From: Thermodesulfitimonas autotrophica
GTDB taxonomy: Bacteria; Bacillota; Desulfotomaculia; Desulfotomaculales; Ammonificaceae
Assembly (NCBI RefSeq): GCF_003815015.1
Contig: NZ_RKRE01000003.1
Coordinates: 496,001-560,000, forward strand
DNA: 64,000 nt
Reading direction: 5' to 3'
The notes beneath the pieces are model-generated. The model made no database searches, had not been told where the DNA came from, and saw nothing but the letters and a program-made list of their open reading frames with translations. The first letter of the stretch is position 1, and each line of letters starts with the position of its first letter. Both the position numbers and the translations under genes were made by a program. Positions 32,707 through 41,650 of this stretch are shown here, piece by piece.

Positions 32707-33231
32707 TTGCCGGTTCGCGAGGAGAAAAAGGCGGTAGTAGAGGAGCTTACGCAAAAGTTGAAAGAGGCCCGGGCGGTATTTGTGACCGACTACAAAGGTA
32801 TCCCGGTAGCCCAGTTGACAGAGTTGCGGCGCCGGTTGCGGGCTGCAGAAAGTTCCTTCAGGGTGAGTAAGAACACTTTAACGAGGATCGCGGCGCACGA
32901 AGCCGGCGTGGCGGATCTGGTTCCCATGCTTGAGGGACAGGTAGCCTTGACCTTCAGTTTTGGTGATCCCGCAAGTGCCGCCAAGGTGCTGAACGAGTTT
33001 ACGCGCGAGTTCAAGATGCTGGAGATTAAGGGGGGCCTCCTTCAGGGGCGGCCGCTAACAAGCGATCAGGTCAAGGCTTTGGCCGAGCTGCCGCCGTACG
33101 AGGTGATGATCGCGCGGGTTGTCGGCGGGATCAAAGCGCCGCTCTACGGCCTGGTTGGTGTGCTTAGCGGGCCGATCCGGAATCTTGTGTACGTGCTTAA
33201 GGCGATAGAAGAAAAGAAGGCGGCTTCGTAA
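32707..33231 (+). CDS. rplJ: 50S ribosomal protein L10
   Basis: About 174 aa. Begins [17 protein letters not shown] with the family's [18 protein letters not shown] and [13 protein letters not shown] 32707 is chosen: AAGGAGGTGA ends 5 nt before it and it gives the usual M-P start; ATG 32704 is too close and GTG 32698 lies inside the site. The C-terminal helix for L7/L12 binding is present. Confidence 0.95.
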   Translation: MPVREEKKAVVEELTQKLKEARAVFVTDYKGIPVAQLTELRRRLRAAESSFRVSKNTLTRIAAHEAGVADLVPMLEGQVALTFSFGDPASAAKVLNEFTREFKMLEIKGGLLQGRPLTSDQVKALAELPPYEVMIARVVGGIKAPLYGLVGVLSGPIRNLVYVLKAIEEKKAAS

Positions 33232-33286
33232 CGCAGCCGCAAACTTTTGTTTTTCGAAATTAAAAATCTTAGGAGGGTTCAAAAGA
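33232..33286 (+). promoter_or_regulatory. AT-rich translation leader of rplL
   Basis: A 55-bp gap, markedly AT-rich against its surroundings, ending in TTAGGAGGG. It is a probable translational enhancer for L7/L12, which is needed in several copies per ribosome. Confidence 0.4.
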
Positions 33287-33673
33287 ATGTCTAAGATAGC
33301 GGAAATCATGGAGGCGATTAAGGGGCTTACGGTGGTTGAGCTTGCCGATCTGGTAAAGGCCCTTGAGGAAGAGTTCGGGGTGACGGCTGCAGCGCCGGTG
33401 GCCATGGCTGCGGTTCCGGCAGCGGCGCCGGGAGCGGCGGCGGCACCGGCGGAAGAGGAGAAAACCGAGTTCGACGTCATCTTAGCCGCGGCAGGGGACA
33501 AGAAGATCAACGTTATCAAGGTGGTCCGGGAGATAACGGGTCTCGGCCTGAAAGAGGCGAAGGACCTCGTAGATAACGCACCGAAGCCGGTCAAGGAGAA
33601 GGTCAGCAAGGAGGAGGCCGAAGCGATCAAGGCTAAATTGGTCGAGGCCGGCGCCACCGTGGAGATCAAGTAA
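33287..33673 (+). CDS. rplL: 50S ribosomal protein L7/L12
   Basis: 128 aa. The N-terminal dimer domain, an Ala/Pro hinge (about residues 38-60) and the C-terminal factor-binding domain [20 protein letters not shown] with [20 protein letters not shown] are complete. Ends in a strong terminator, not in rpoB. Confidence 0.97.
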   Translation: MSKIAEIMEAIKGLTVVELADLVKALEEEFGVTAAAPVAMAAVPAAAPGAAAAPAEEEKTEFDVILAAAGDKKINVIKVVREITGLGLKEAKDLVDNAPKPVKEKVSKEEAEAIKAKLVEAGATVEIK

Positions 33674-33704
33674 GGCTGCGGTGGTTACGTGGGAGTTATT
33701 TAAG

Positions 33705-33735
33705 GGGCGACCTTTATCATAAGGTTGCCCTTTTT
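33705..33735 (+). terminator. Rho-independent terminator after rplL
   Basis: GGGCGACCTT / AAGGTTGCCC (10 bp, one G-T) with a 6-nt loop and TTTTT. It closes the ribosomal protein operon. Confidence 0.92.
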
Positions 33736-33766
33736 ATCGCCTCTGCGACCTTGGTGCTACCGGACG

Positions 33767-33795
33767 TTGCGGGCAGGTGGCGCCTGTGTTATAAT
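33767..33795 (+). promoter_or_regulatory. rpmE: Promoter of rpmE
   Basis: TTGCGG (33767-33772), 17-bp spacer, perfect TATAAT (33790-33795) with a TGT extended element. Confidence 0.8.
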
Positions 33796-33850
33796 ACCAT
33801 TTGGTCTTTAAATAGCTGGGGTATTGTGTAAAGAGAGGAGCGGATTCTTT

Positions 33851-34051
33851 ATGAAGAAGGGCATTCACCCGAATTACGGTCCGGCGCGGGTGATCTGCGC
33901 TTGCGGGGCGACTTTTGAGACTGGTTCAACGAAAAAGGAGCTGCGGGTAGAGGTATGCTCCAAGTGCCACCCCTTCTTTACCGGACAGCGCCAGAGTGTG
34001 GTAGAGCGGCGCGGCCGCGCGGAGCGCTTCCGGAAGAAGTACGGCCTTTAA
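33851..34051 (+). CDS. rpmE: 50S ribosomal protein L31 (zinc form)
   Basis: 66 aa. [27 protein letters not shown] and [16 protein letters not shown] hold the four zinc-binding cysteines, so this is the C+ form. The ATG at 33851 gives the family start; a frame open to 33824 adds unrelated residues. It starts the rpmE-DUF1385-prfA-prmC unit. Confidence 0.96.
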   Translation: MKKGIHPNYGPARVICACGATFETGSTKKELRVEVCSKCHPFFTGQRQSVVERRGRAERFRKKYGL

Positions 34052-34079
34052 GTTTACTCCGGGGCGTCTTGACAGCAGG

Positions 34080-34988
34080 GTGATCCTGTTGGGAAAACCG
34101 GAGGTTACCTACGGGGGGCAGGCGGTCATTGAAGGGGTGATGATGCGCGGTCCCGAGGCGTGGGCGGTGGCGGTGCGGCGTCCCGATAACTCAATAGTCG
34201 TGCGGCGGGAGCCGCTGCGCGCTTTGAGCAGTTCCGGGATCTGGCGTCGCCCGCTTTTCCGCGGGATGGCGGTCCTTTACGAGGCGCTGGTGATCGGGAT
34301 TCAGGCGCTCAGCTACTCTGCCGAGCAGGCAGTGGGAGAAGAAGAACGTCCGGTTGGCCGCTGGGAGATTGCGGCCACCGTCTTTTTAGGGATCGTGCTG
34401 GCGGTTTTTCTTTTCGCCATTATTCCGGCGGGCCTGGCCTACCTGGCAAGGGGCGCTGTTTCTTCAGGGGCCGGCCAGAACCTTCTCGAAGGGCTGGTAC
34501 GGCTGGGCGTTTTCCTGCTTTACATTGTTCTGGTAGGTCTGATTCCCGACATCCGGCGGGTTTTTGCCTATCACGGGGCGGAGCACCGGGTGATCAACGC
34601 TTACGAGGCGGGCGCGGCGCTAACCATAGAGGGGGTGCGAGGGTATCCGGTGTTGCATCCCCGCTGCGGGACGAGTTTCATCCTGGTCGTGCTGCTTTTA
34701 AGTATTCTAATTTTTTCCTTTTTAGGTCAGGAACCTTTATGGTGGCGCCTGTTATCAAGGGTGCTCTTTCTGCCGCTGATTGCGGGGATCAGTTACGAGT
34801 TTATCAAACTGGCGGCCAGGAAGCAGGGGAATGCCTTCTGTCAGTTCCTGGTTGCACCGGGCCTGTGGCTCCAGCGCCTGACGACGCGCGAGCCGGACGA
34901 CGCCCAGGTGGCGGTGGCCCTGGCCGCGCTTGATGCAGTGCTGGTGAAGGAAGGTGATCCGGGTGCTGGAAAAGTTGGACAAGATTGA
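34080..34988 (+). CDS. DUF1385 membrane protein (YqhQ-like)
   Basis: 302 aa. N-terminal [26 protein letters not shown] is the family hallmark, followed by several membrane helices (about residues 95-165 and 200-250), then [15 protein letters not shown] and [15 protein letters not shown]. The family is common in Firmicutes next to rpmE/prfA, with no proven function. A TTG at 34089 could be the true start. The end overlaps prfA by 26 bp. Confidence 0.88.
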   Translation: MILLGKPEVTYGGQAVIEGVMMRGPEAWAVAVRRPDNSIVVRREPLRALSSSGIWRRPLFRGMAVLYEALVIGIQALSYSAEQAVGEEERPVGRWEIAATVFLGIVLAVFLFAIIPAGLAYLARGAVSSGAGQNLLEGLVRLGVFLLYIVLVGLIPDIRRVFAYHGAEHRVINAYEAGAALTIEGVRGYPVLHPRCGTSFILVVLLLSILIFSFLGQEPLWWRLLSRVLFLPLIAGISYEFIKLAARKQGNAFCQFLVAPGLWLQRLTTREPDDAQVAVALAALDAVLVKEGDPGAGKVGQD

Positions 34989-36030
34989 AGAACGTTACGA
35001 GGAATTAAGCAGGAAGATCGCGGACCCGGAGGTAATCGCGGATTACAGCCGGTGGCGGGAATATGTTAAAGCCCACGCCGAGATGGAGGAAGTGGTTCAT
35101 ACTTACCGCGAGTACAAGAAGGTCAGCCGGGATATAGAAAATGCCGAGATGCTGCTGCGGGAAGAGAACGATCCGGAACTCCGGGATTTGGCCGCTGAGG
35201 AGCTTGAGCTGCTGAAGGAACGGAAAGAAGAGTTGACCGAGCGGCTCAAGGTTCTCCTCCTGCCTAAAGACCCGAACGACGAGAAAAACGTAATCCTCGA
35301 AATCCGCGCCGGAACCGGGGGTGAGGAGGCGGCGCTCTTTGCGGCCGACCTTTTGCGGATGTACCTCAAGTTTGCGGAGCGGCGCGGCTGGCGCAGCGAG
35401 ATGATGAGCAGCAGCCCGACCGATCTCGGCGGGTTCAAGGAGGCCATCGTCCTCATTGAGGGGCGCGGCGCTTACAGCCAGTTGAAGTTTGAGAGTGGGG
35501 TGCACCGGGTCCAGCGCGTCCCCGAGACGGAGGCGAGCGGGCGGATCCATACTTCGGCGGCGACCGTGGCCGTTTTACCCGAGGCGGAGGAGGTTGACGT
35601 GGCGATTGACCCTAAGGACCTCAGGATCGACGTCTTCTGTTCAACCGGTCCGGGCGGGCAGTCGGTGAACACTACCCAGTCTGCGGTCCGGATCACCCAC
35701 CTGCCCACGGGGATAGTGGTCACGTGCCAGGACGAAAAGTCCCAGCACAAGAACCGGGATAAGGCGATGAAGGTGTTGCGGGCGCGGCTTTTGGACAAAA
35801 TGCAGCGGGAGCAGCAGGAAAAGATCGCGGCGGCCCGGCGGTCGCAGGTTGGAACCGGTGACCGCAGCGAGCGAATCAGAACGTATAATTTCCCGCAGAA
35901 CCGGGTCACTGACCACCGGGTGGGGCTCACGCTTTACCGGCTCGGTGAGGTTTTGGACGGGGATCTGGATGAGCTGATTACCGCGCTGGTTACGCACCAC
36001 CAGGCTGAGCGCCTCCGCCAGATCAGCTGA
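34963..36030 (+). CDS. prfA: Peptide chain release factor 1
   Basis: Reads UAA and UAG and releases the peptide. About 355 aa. The GGQ loop is intact ([17 protein letters not shown], about residue 230) and [21 protein letters not shown] precedes it. GTG 34963 gives the standard [15 protein letters not shown] start behind AAGGTGAT; GTG 34954 is possible. The next gene encodes its methyltransferase. Confidence 0.96.
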   Translation: MLEKLDKIEERYEELSRKIADPEVIADYSRWREYVKAHAEMEEVVHTYREYKKVSRDIENAEMLLREENDPELRDLAAEELELLKERKEELTERLKVLLLPKDPNDEKNVILEIRAGTGGEEAALFAADLLRMYLKFAERRGWRSEMMSSSPTDLGGFKEAIVLIEGRGAYSQLKFESGVHRVQRVPETEASGRIHTSAATVAVLPEAEEVDVAIDPKDLRIDVFCSTGPGGQSVNTTQSAVRITHLPTGIVVTCQDEKSQHKNRDKAMKVLRARLLDKMQREQQEKIAAARRSQVGTGDRSERIRTYNFPQNRVTDHRVGLTLYRLGEVLDGDLDELITALVTHHQAERLRQIS

Positions 36031-36046
36031 GTTTGCGGCCGGGACT

Positions 36047-36925
36047 GTGGCCCAAGATAGAGCGTGGCAGTCGATGCGGGCAGATGAACTCTTGCGCGCG
36101 GCGACAGTGGAACTCAAAGCCGCAGGTTGCGCTTCGCCACGGCTCGATGCGGAGGTGCTCCTGAGTGCCGTGCTCGGCTGCGACCGGTTGGCGTTGTACC
36201 GGGAGCCGGCGCGGCAGGTGACTGACCAGGAAGCCGCCGCCTTTCGCGCGCTCCTATCCCGCCGGGCGGGCGGGGAGCCGGTCGCCTACCTGACCGGCGA
36301 AAAAGAGTTTATGGGGTTGCGCTTCAAAGTGACGCCGGCGGTTTTGATCCCGCGTCCCGAGACGGAGTTGCTGGTGGAGACGGCGCTGGCGCTTTTGCGG
36401 GGTGTGGCTGCACCTGTGGTGGCGGATGTGGGGACTGGCTGCGGGGCGATTGCGGTGAGCTTGGCTGTTAGCCTGCCGGCGGCGCGAATATTCGCGACGG
36501 ATGTTTCGCCGGCGGCGCTCGCGGTCGCCAGGGAAAACGCCGTGCGCCAAGGGGTGGCCGGAAGAATAGCTTTTTTTGCAGGGGATCTTCTCGAACCGCT
36601 TCTGCCGGCAGGCGAGCTTGTCCTGGACCTGGTGGCGGCTAACCTGCCGTACATCCCTGCCGGGGCAATGCATAGCCTCCCCCGCGAGGTCCGGCGGGAG
36701 CCGGCGGTGGCTCTCGATGGGGGTGCGGACGGCCTGACGCTCTACCGGCGTCTGGTGCCCCAGGCCGGGCGACTTTTAAAGCCCGGTGGTTACCTGTTAA
36801 TGGAAATTGGCCCGGGGCAGGGGAAAAACGCACTTTTGCTTGTGCCGCCGCCTATGTGGGAGGCCCGGGTTGAGCCTGATCTGGCCGGCAGGGAGCGACT
36901 GGTGATTGCTTGCCGTAGCAGATAG
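36047..36925 (+). CDS. prmC: Release-factor glutamine methyltransferase PrmC
   Basis: Methylates the Gln of the RF1/RF2 GGQ motif using SAM. 292 aa. N-terminal helical domain ends with LTGEKEFMGLRFKVTPAVLIPRPETELLV; the SAM site is VADVGTGCGAIAVSLAV. The usual NPPY substrate motif reads NLPY here (about residue 199, AANLPYIPAG). Start is GTG 36047 or ATG 36074; neither has a strong ribosome site. Confidence 0.92.
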   Translation: MAQDRAWQSMRADELLRAATVELKAAGCASPRLDAEVLLSAVLGCDRLALYREPARQVTDQEAAAFRALLSRRAGGEPVAYLTGEKEFMGLRFKVTPAVLIPRPETELLVETALALLRGVAAPVVADVGTGCGAIAVSLAVSLPAARIFATDVSPAALAVARENAVRQGVAGRIAFFAGDLLEPLLPAGELVLDLVAANLPYIPAGAMHSLPREVRREPAVALDGGADGLTLYRRLVPQAGRLLKPGGYLLMEIGPGQGKNALLLVPPPMWEARVEPDLAGRERLVIACRSR

Positions 36926-36957
36926 GAAACTAGAGTCTTTGGTTTCCCGCGCCGTGA

Positions 36958-36963
36958 TATACT
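36958..36963 (+). promoter_or_regulatory. Extended -10 promoter before ywlC
   Basis: TGATATACT matches an extended -10 (TGn + TATACT). No good -35 was seen. It lies 22 bp before the ATG of the threonylcarbamoyl-AMP synthase. Confidence 0.5.
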
Positions 36964-36985
36964 ACTTTACAAGACGGGTACAGCA

Positions 36986-37993
36986 ATGGCCAAAGAAACC
37001 TTAAGGTGGCGGGTGGACGCATTATGTCCCGATGCCGGCGTGCTCGCCGAAGCCGGGGAGGTTATTCGCCGGGGGGGGCTGGTGGCTTTCCCTACGGAGA
37101 CGGTTTACGGCTTGGGGGCGCACGCTGGCGACGCGGCGGCGGTAGCCGCCCTTTTTGCGGCGAAAGGGCGGCCGCCGGAGAAGGCGCTGATTCTCCACAT
37201 AGCGGCGCGGGAAGAGCTCTGGCCTTACGTTAGGGAAGTTTCCCCGTTAGCCGCAAGGCTGATCGAGGCTTTCTGGCCGGGGCCGCTTACCCTCGTCTTT
37301 AAGAGTTCGGGCAGGTTGCCGGCGGCGGTTACGGGGGGGCTTCCTACGTTGGCCGTCAGGGTTCCGGCGCACCCGGTCGCGCTGGGGCTGATCCGGGCGG
37401 CAGGTGTGCCGGTGGTGGCGCCGAGCGCTAACCTTTCGGGGCGGCCGAGCCCGGTTACGGCTGCGGCGGTGCTGGCGGATCTGGGCGGGCGGATTGACGC
37501 TGTAATCGACGGTGGCCCGGCACCTTTAGGGGTTGCGTCTACCGTTCTGGACGTGACGGGCGAGGTGCCGCGGGTGCTGCGGTCCGGAGCGGTGGGCGCG
37601 GCAGAGATCGCGGCGGTCACCGGGACGGTTCCGGAAGGAGCAGCGGGAAAAGGGGAGTTCTTTCGTTTCGGTATCCCTCTGATCCTGGTCGAAGGGGCGG
37701 GAGCTGCCGTCAGGGCGGAGATTGAGCGGCTGTATACCCGGTTCACCGCGGCGGGCAAAAAGGTGGGCGTCATCGCTTGGGAGGAAAACGCGGCGTGCTA
37801 TCCGGGCCCCGTTATACCGTGTGGTAGGGAGGGCGACGTTGGTTCACTTGCCGCCTGCCTTTACGTGGCGATCGGGCAATTAGCGGCGGCTGTAGACCTT
37901 ATCCTGCTCGAAGGTCCGCCTGAAGATACGGGCTTTGCCTTACGCCTGCGACGGCTGGCCGCGCAGGTAATCCGGGTGGAGGAAGGATTATGA
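36986..37993 (+). CDS. ywlC: Threonylcarbamoyl-AMP synthase (Sua5/YwlC)
   Basis: Makes threonylcarbamoyl-AMP for the t6A37 tRNA modification. 335 aa, the two-domain Sua5 form: YrdC domain first (GGLVAFPTETVYGLGA, VAVRVPAHP-like stretch, VVAPSANLSGRPSPV), then a C-terminal Sua5 domain from about residue 225. Overlaps mntP by 4 bp. Confidence 0.95.
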   Translation: MAKETLRWRVDALCPDAGVLAEAGEVIRRGGLVAFPTETVYGLGAHAGDAAAVAALFAAKGRPPEKALILHIAAREELWPYVREVSPLAARLIEAFWPGPLTLVFKSSGRLPAAVTGGLPTLAVRVPAHPVALGLIRAAGVPVVAPSANLSGRPSPVTAAAVLADLGGRIDAVIDGGPAPLGVASTVLDVTGEVPRVLRSGAVGAAEIAAVTGTVPEGAAGKGEFFRFGIPLILVEGAGAAVRAEIERLYTRFTAAGKKVGVIAWEENAACYPGPVIPCGREGDVGSLAACLYVAIGQLAAAVDLILLEGPPEDTGFALRLRRLAAQVIRVEEGL

Positions 37994-38532
37994 GCCTCTG
38001 GGCGATGGTGCTTTTGGGGATGGCGCTCGGTGTGGACGCCTTTTCGGCTTGCCTGGGTATCGGCTTTGGCGGGATCAGCCGCCGGCGGGCCCTTTGTCTG
38101 GTGGGCAGCGTGGCTGCCTTCCACGTGCTGATGCCCCTTGCAGGCTGGTGGCTCGGGCAAACGGTGGGAGCGCTGCTCGGGCGCGTGGCGGGAGTTGTCG
38201 GCGCGGCGCTCCTTTTTATTATCGGCGCGCGCATGATTTACGCTGCGGTCCGGACAAGCATTCCCGGCGCGGCCTGCTTCTTGTTACCAGGCAGCTTGGG
38301 CCTTCTTTGTTTTAGCGCGAGCGTGAGTGTTGACGCGTTGAGCGTCGGGTTCGCATTAGGGGTTCACCGGTTCGGCCTCCTGCTTGTAATCTTGACCATC
38401 GGCCTGGTTGCCGGTTTAATGGCTGCACTCGGCTTGGGGCTTGGGCGAACCGTTGGCGCCTGGGTTGGCCACCGGGCACAGTTCATTGGGGGCGTCATCC
38501 TTCTATGTGTGGGGCTACGCCTCCTATCTTGA
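37990..38532 (+). CDS. mntP: Manganese efflux pump MntP
   Basis: Exports Mn2+. 180 aa, six hydrophobic helices. Family motifs with membrane Asp: LGMALGVDAFSACLGIG and SASVSVDALSVGFALG. It starts in an ATGA overlap with ywlC. Same neighbours as ywlD in Bacillus. No Mn riboswitch is visible because the gene sits inside the operon. Confidence 0.92.
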   Translation: MSLWAMVLLGMALGVDAFSACLGIGFGGISRRRALCLVGSVAAFHVLMPLAGWWLGQTVGALLGRVAGVVGAALLFIIGARMIYAAVRTSIPGAACFLLPGSLGLLCFSASVSVDALSVGFALGVHRFGLLLVILTIGLVAGLMAALGLGLGRTVGAWVGHRAQFIGGVILLCVGLRLLS

Positions 38533-38555
38533 CCTTTAAAATAGGAGGTGCGGCG

Positions 38556-39029
38556 ATGCGGCGCATTCTTTTTGTCTGCACGGGGAATACCTGTCGTTCG
38601 AGCATGGCCGAAGGCATCTGTAAGGACTTGCTGGCTCGTGAGGGCGTAGAGGACGTTGCGGTGGCTTCGGCGGGAATCTATGCCCTTACCGGCGCGCCGG
38701 CTTCTCCCGAGGCGGTGGAGGCGCTGGCGGAATGGGGGATAGACTTAAGCGGCCATCAGGCGCGCCTTCTGACGCCGGAGATGGTGCGGGAGGCTGATCT
38801 TGTCCTAACAATGACCGCCCGCCACAAGATGGCCGTTTTGGAGATGGTGCCGGAGGCGAAAGATAAGGTTTTCACCCTTAGCGAGTATGCCGGTTTTGCC
38901 GGGGACATTCCTGATCCTATCGGAAAACCCCTCTTTTTTTACCGGCAGTATGCCGAAGAAATTCGCCGCCTCTGCCAAGTGGCGCTGGCGCGATTTCGCA
39001 GCGAAGACGAAAAAAGGCAGGCACCTTGA
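38556..39029 (+). CDS. ywlE: Low-molecular-weight protein phosphatase YwlE
   Basis: Protein arginine/tyrosine phosphatase of the LMW-PTP fold. About 157 aa. The P-loop CTGNTCRSS (Cys8, Arg14) is at the N-terminus, and the general-acid DPIGKP-type motif (IPDPIGKPL) lies in the second half. ATG 38556 follows AATAGGAGGTG. The residue after the second Cys is Arg, as usual. Confidence 0.93.
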   Translation: MRRILFVCTGNTCRSSMAEGICKDLLAREGVEDVAVASAGIYALTGAPASPEAVEALAEWGIDLSGHQARLLTPEMVREADLVLTMTARHKMAVLEMVPEAKDKVFTLSEYAGFAGDIPDPIGKPLFFYRQYAEEIRRLCQVALARFRSEDEKRQAP

Positions 39030-39055
39030 TAGGAAATGGTGCTTTTGTGTAGAAT
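39026..39055 (+). promoter_or_regulatory. rpiB: Promoter of rpiB-glyA
   Basis: TTGATA (39026-39031) and TAGAAT (39050-39055) with 18-bp spacing, overlapping the end of ywlE. Confidence 0.65.
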
Positions 39056-39114
39056 ATCCTAAGTTCGGATGTTTCTCCGGCGAACAAGAAAGAATTCTTG
39101 GTGGGGGGTTTTCG

Positions 39115-39567
39115 GTGCGCGTTGCTATCGGCTCGGACCACGGCGGTTTCAAGCTCAAACAGGAAATAATTGCGTTTCTCGTGGAGGAAGGCGTTACGTT
39201 CCAGGATTTCGGTACCCATACACCGGAAGCGTGTGATTACCCGGATATTGCTTTCGCCGTGGCGCAGGCCGTAGCCCGTGGCGAATACGACCGGGGGATC
39301 ATTGTTTGCGGCACCGGCATCGGGGTGGCGATCGCGGCCAACAAGGTGCCGGGCATCCGGGCCGCGCTTTGCCACGATACCTTTTCGGCGCGCATGTCCC
39401 GCGAGCATAACGATGCCAACGTCCTGACGCTTGGCGAACGCGTCATCGGCTTCGGTCTGGCACGCGAGATCGTTGGCGTCTGGCTTAAGGCGGAGTTTGC
39501 CGGGGGGCGGCACGCGCGGCGGGTGGACAAGATTACGGCTTATGAACAGGAGGCCCTGGCACGGTAG
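39115..39567 (+). CDS. rpiB: Ribose 5-phosphate isomerase B
   Basis: Interconverts ribose 5-P and ribulose 5-P. About 150 aa. MRVAIGSDHGGFKLKQEI start, then IVCGTGIGVAIAANK (catalytic Cys) and HNDANVLTLGERVIG. GTG 39115 follows GGTGGGGGG; the frame is open far upstream into ywlE but that part is not homologous. Confidence 0.95.
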   Translation: MRVAIGSDHGGFKLKQEIIAFLVEEGVTFQDFGTHTPEACDYPDIAFAVAQAVARGEYDRGIIVCGTGIGVAIAANKVPGIRAALCHDTFSARMSREHNDANVLTLGERVIGFGLAREIVGVWLKAEFAGGRHARRVDKITAYEQEALAR

Positions 39568-39612
39568 CTTTACGCAGCTTGTTTGCAGCGAATTTACGGG
39601 GAGGAGAAGAGG

Positions 39613-40860
39613 TTGTCATTGATGGGGCCGTTGGCCGAGGTTGACCCGGAAGTTTTCCGGGCGATTGAGCTGGAATTAAAGCGCCAGCAAAACAAGATTG
39701 AGCTTATCGCTTCGGAGAATTTTGCGAGCCGGGCGGTGATGGAAGCCCAGGGCTCTGTCCTGACCAACAAATACGCCGAGGGCTACCCTAACCGGCGGTA
39801 TTACGGCGGCTGCGAATACGTCGATATTGTGGAACAGCTCGCGATTGCGCGGGTCCGCGAGCTTTTTGGCGCTGAGCACGCCAATGTCCAGCCCCATTCC
39901 GGGGCGCAGGCGAATCTTGCGGTTTATTTTGCCTTGCTCCGGCCCGGCGATACGATCATGGGCATGAGCCTGGCCCACGGCGGACACCTGACCCACGGAA
40001 GCGCGGTAAACGTTTCTGGGCAGTACTACCGCTTCGTTCCTTATGGTGTCAGCCGCGAAACTGGTAGGATCGACTATGAAGAGGTAGCGGCCATCGCGCG
40101 GGAGCACCGGCCGCGCCTGATTATTGCCGGAGCGAGCGCCTACCCGCGCGAAATCGATTTTGCCCGGATGCAGCAGATTGCGCAGGAAGTAGAAGCCTAC
40201 CTCATGGTAGATATGGCCCACATTGCGGGGCTGGTTGCGGCGGGGCTGCACCAGAGCCCTGTTCCCTGCGCCGACGTGGTGACTTCGACCACGCACAAAA
40301 CCCTGCGCGGGCCGCGCGGTGGCCTGATCCTCTGCCGGGAAAAATATGCTGCCGCCATCGATAAGGCGGTTTTCCCGGGAACGCAGGGCGGGCCGCTCAT
40401 GCACGTGATTGCGGCTAAGGCAGTGGCTTTCGGCGAGGCGCTGCGGCCCGAATTTAAGGACTACCAGCGCCGGGTGGTAGAAAACGCCAGGGTCCTGGCA
40501 GAGGCGCTTGCCGGCTATGGTTTTGAGCTTGTTTCGGGCGGCACCGATAACCACCTCATTCTGGTAGATTTGCGTAACAAGGGATTGACGGGGTTGGAAG
40601 CGGAGCGGCTGCTCGAGGAAGTCAACCTAACGGTAAACAAGAACGCCGTTCCCTTTGATACCCAGCCGCCCCGGGTAACAAGCGGCATCCGGCTGGGGAC
40701 GCCGGCGGTCACCACCCGGGGGATGGGGACTGCGGCAATGAAGGAAATCGCGACGATCATCCATTACGCGCTCGACCACCGCGGCGATACGGCCTACCAG
40801 CAAAAAGCGCGGGGAATGGCTGAAGAGCTCTGCCGTCAATTCCCGCTCTACCAAGAGTAA
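39613..40860 (+). CDS. glyA: Serine hydroxymethyltransferase
   Basis: PLP enzyme converting serine and THF to glycine and 5,10-methylene-THF. About 415 aa. [35 protein letters not shown] and [15 protein letters not shown] (PLP Lys about residue 229) are intact. The start is TTG 39613 (AGGAG 6 nt upstream) or ATG 39622. It directly abuts the dCMP deaminase, linking C1 and dTMP synthesis. Confidence 0.96.
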   Translation: MSLMGPLAEVDPEVFRAIELELKRQQNKIELIASENFASRAVMEAQGSVLTNKYAEGYPNRRYYGGCEYVDIVEQLAIARVRELFGAEHANVQPHSGAQANLAVYFALLRPGDTIMGMSLAHGGHLTHGSAVNVSGQYYRFVPYGVSRETGRIDYEEVAAIAREHRPRLIIAGASAYPREIDFARMQQIAQEVEAYLMVDMAHIAGLVAAGLHQSPVPCADVVTSTTHKTLRGPRGGLILCREKYAAAIDKAVFPGTQGGPLMHVIAAKAVAFGEALRPEFKDYQRRVVENARVLAEALAGYGFELVSGGTDNHLILVDLRNKGLTGLEAERLLEEVNLTVNKNAVPFDTQPPRVTSGIRLGTPAVTTRGMGTAAMKEIATIIHYALDHRGDTAYQQKARGMAEELCRQFPLYQE

Positions 40861-41343
40861 ATGCGTCCGGACTGGGACCTTTATTTCATGACTATTGCCA
40901 GGGTCGTTGCGACCCGGTCGACCTGCCTGCGGCGCCAGGTTGGAGCGGTGCTGGTAAAAGACAACCGCATTCTTGCCACCGGTTATAACGGTGCGCCTTC
41001 AGGGCTCCGGCACTGCCTCGATACCGGTTGTCTGCGGGAGGAGCAGGGGATTCGGGCCGGTGAGCGGCACGAGCTGTGCCGGGGGCTTCATGCGGAGCAG
41101 AACGCCATCCTGCAGGCCGCCGTTCACGGCACCAGTATTGCGGGGGCAACGGTCTATACAACGCACCACCCGTGCGTTCTCTGTGCGAAGATGCTGGTGC
41201 AGGCGGGCGTCAAACGGATCGTCTTTGGCGGGGATTACCCCGACGAGCTGGCGCAGCGTATTCTGTCTGAGGCCGGGGTGAAGGTCGAGCGGTTTGCGGG
41301 GGAAATAGACTTTCCGGGAAGGGGCAACGGCGGTGACGGTTAA
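40861..41343 (+). CDS. comEB: dCMP deaminase (ComEB type)
   Basis: Zinc enzyme making dUMP from dCMP. 160 aa. Zinc/catalytic motifs HAEQNAI and [11 protein letters not shown] are intact. Starts at the base after the glyA stop. It overlaps the MazG-like gene by 11 bp. The combination with glyA fits thymidylate supply. Confidence 0.93.
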   Translation: MRPDWDLYFMTIARVVATRSTCLRRQVGAVLVKDNRILATGYNGAPSGLRHCLDTGCLREEQGIRAGERHELCRGLHAEQNAILQAAVHGTSIAGATVYTTHHPCVLCAKMLVQAGVKRIVFGGDYPDELAQRILSEAGVKVERFAGEIDFPGRGNGGDG

Positions 41344-41650
41344 GCATAAGGTCATTTCGCTGCCACGGCTCAATAAACTTTCCCCTACCCTCGAGTCGAC
41401 GGCGCTCAAGCTGATGGAGGAAGCGGGGGAACTGGCCCAGGCGATCGGGAAGCTCCGGGGCTTATCGGGGGAGGCCTGTGCCGAGGATACCCGGACAGTG
41501 ATGGAAAAAGTGACCCGGGAGCTCTTAGATGTTGCCCAGACGGCCGTTTCGATGATGTTTGTTCTCGAAGAAGATTACGGCATTAACATCGAGGCGGCGC
41601 TTGAACAGCATATAAATAAACTGATGGCCAAAGGATACCTCTCTTTATGA
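41333..41650 (+). CDS. MazG-like nucleotide pyrophosphohydrolase
   Basis: 105 aa, a single all-helical MazG-type domain with [12 protein letters not shown] and [12 protein letters not shown] metal-binding motifs. Such small proteins hydrolyse (d)NTPs to monophosphates. It is packed between dCMP deaminase and wecB with overlaps on both sides, suggesting nucleotide pool control, possibly supplying dCMP/dUMP; the substrate is not determined. Confidence 0.8.
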   Translation: MTVKHKVISLPRLNKLSPTLESTALKLMEEAGELAQAIGKLRGLSGEACAEDTRTVMEKVTRELLDVAQTAVSMMFVLEEDYGINIEAALEQHINKLMAKGYLSL

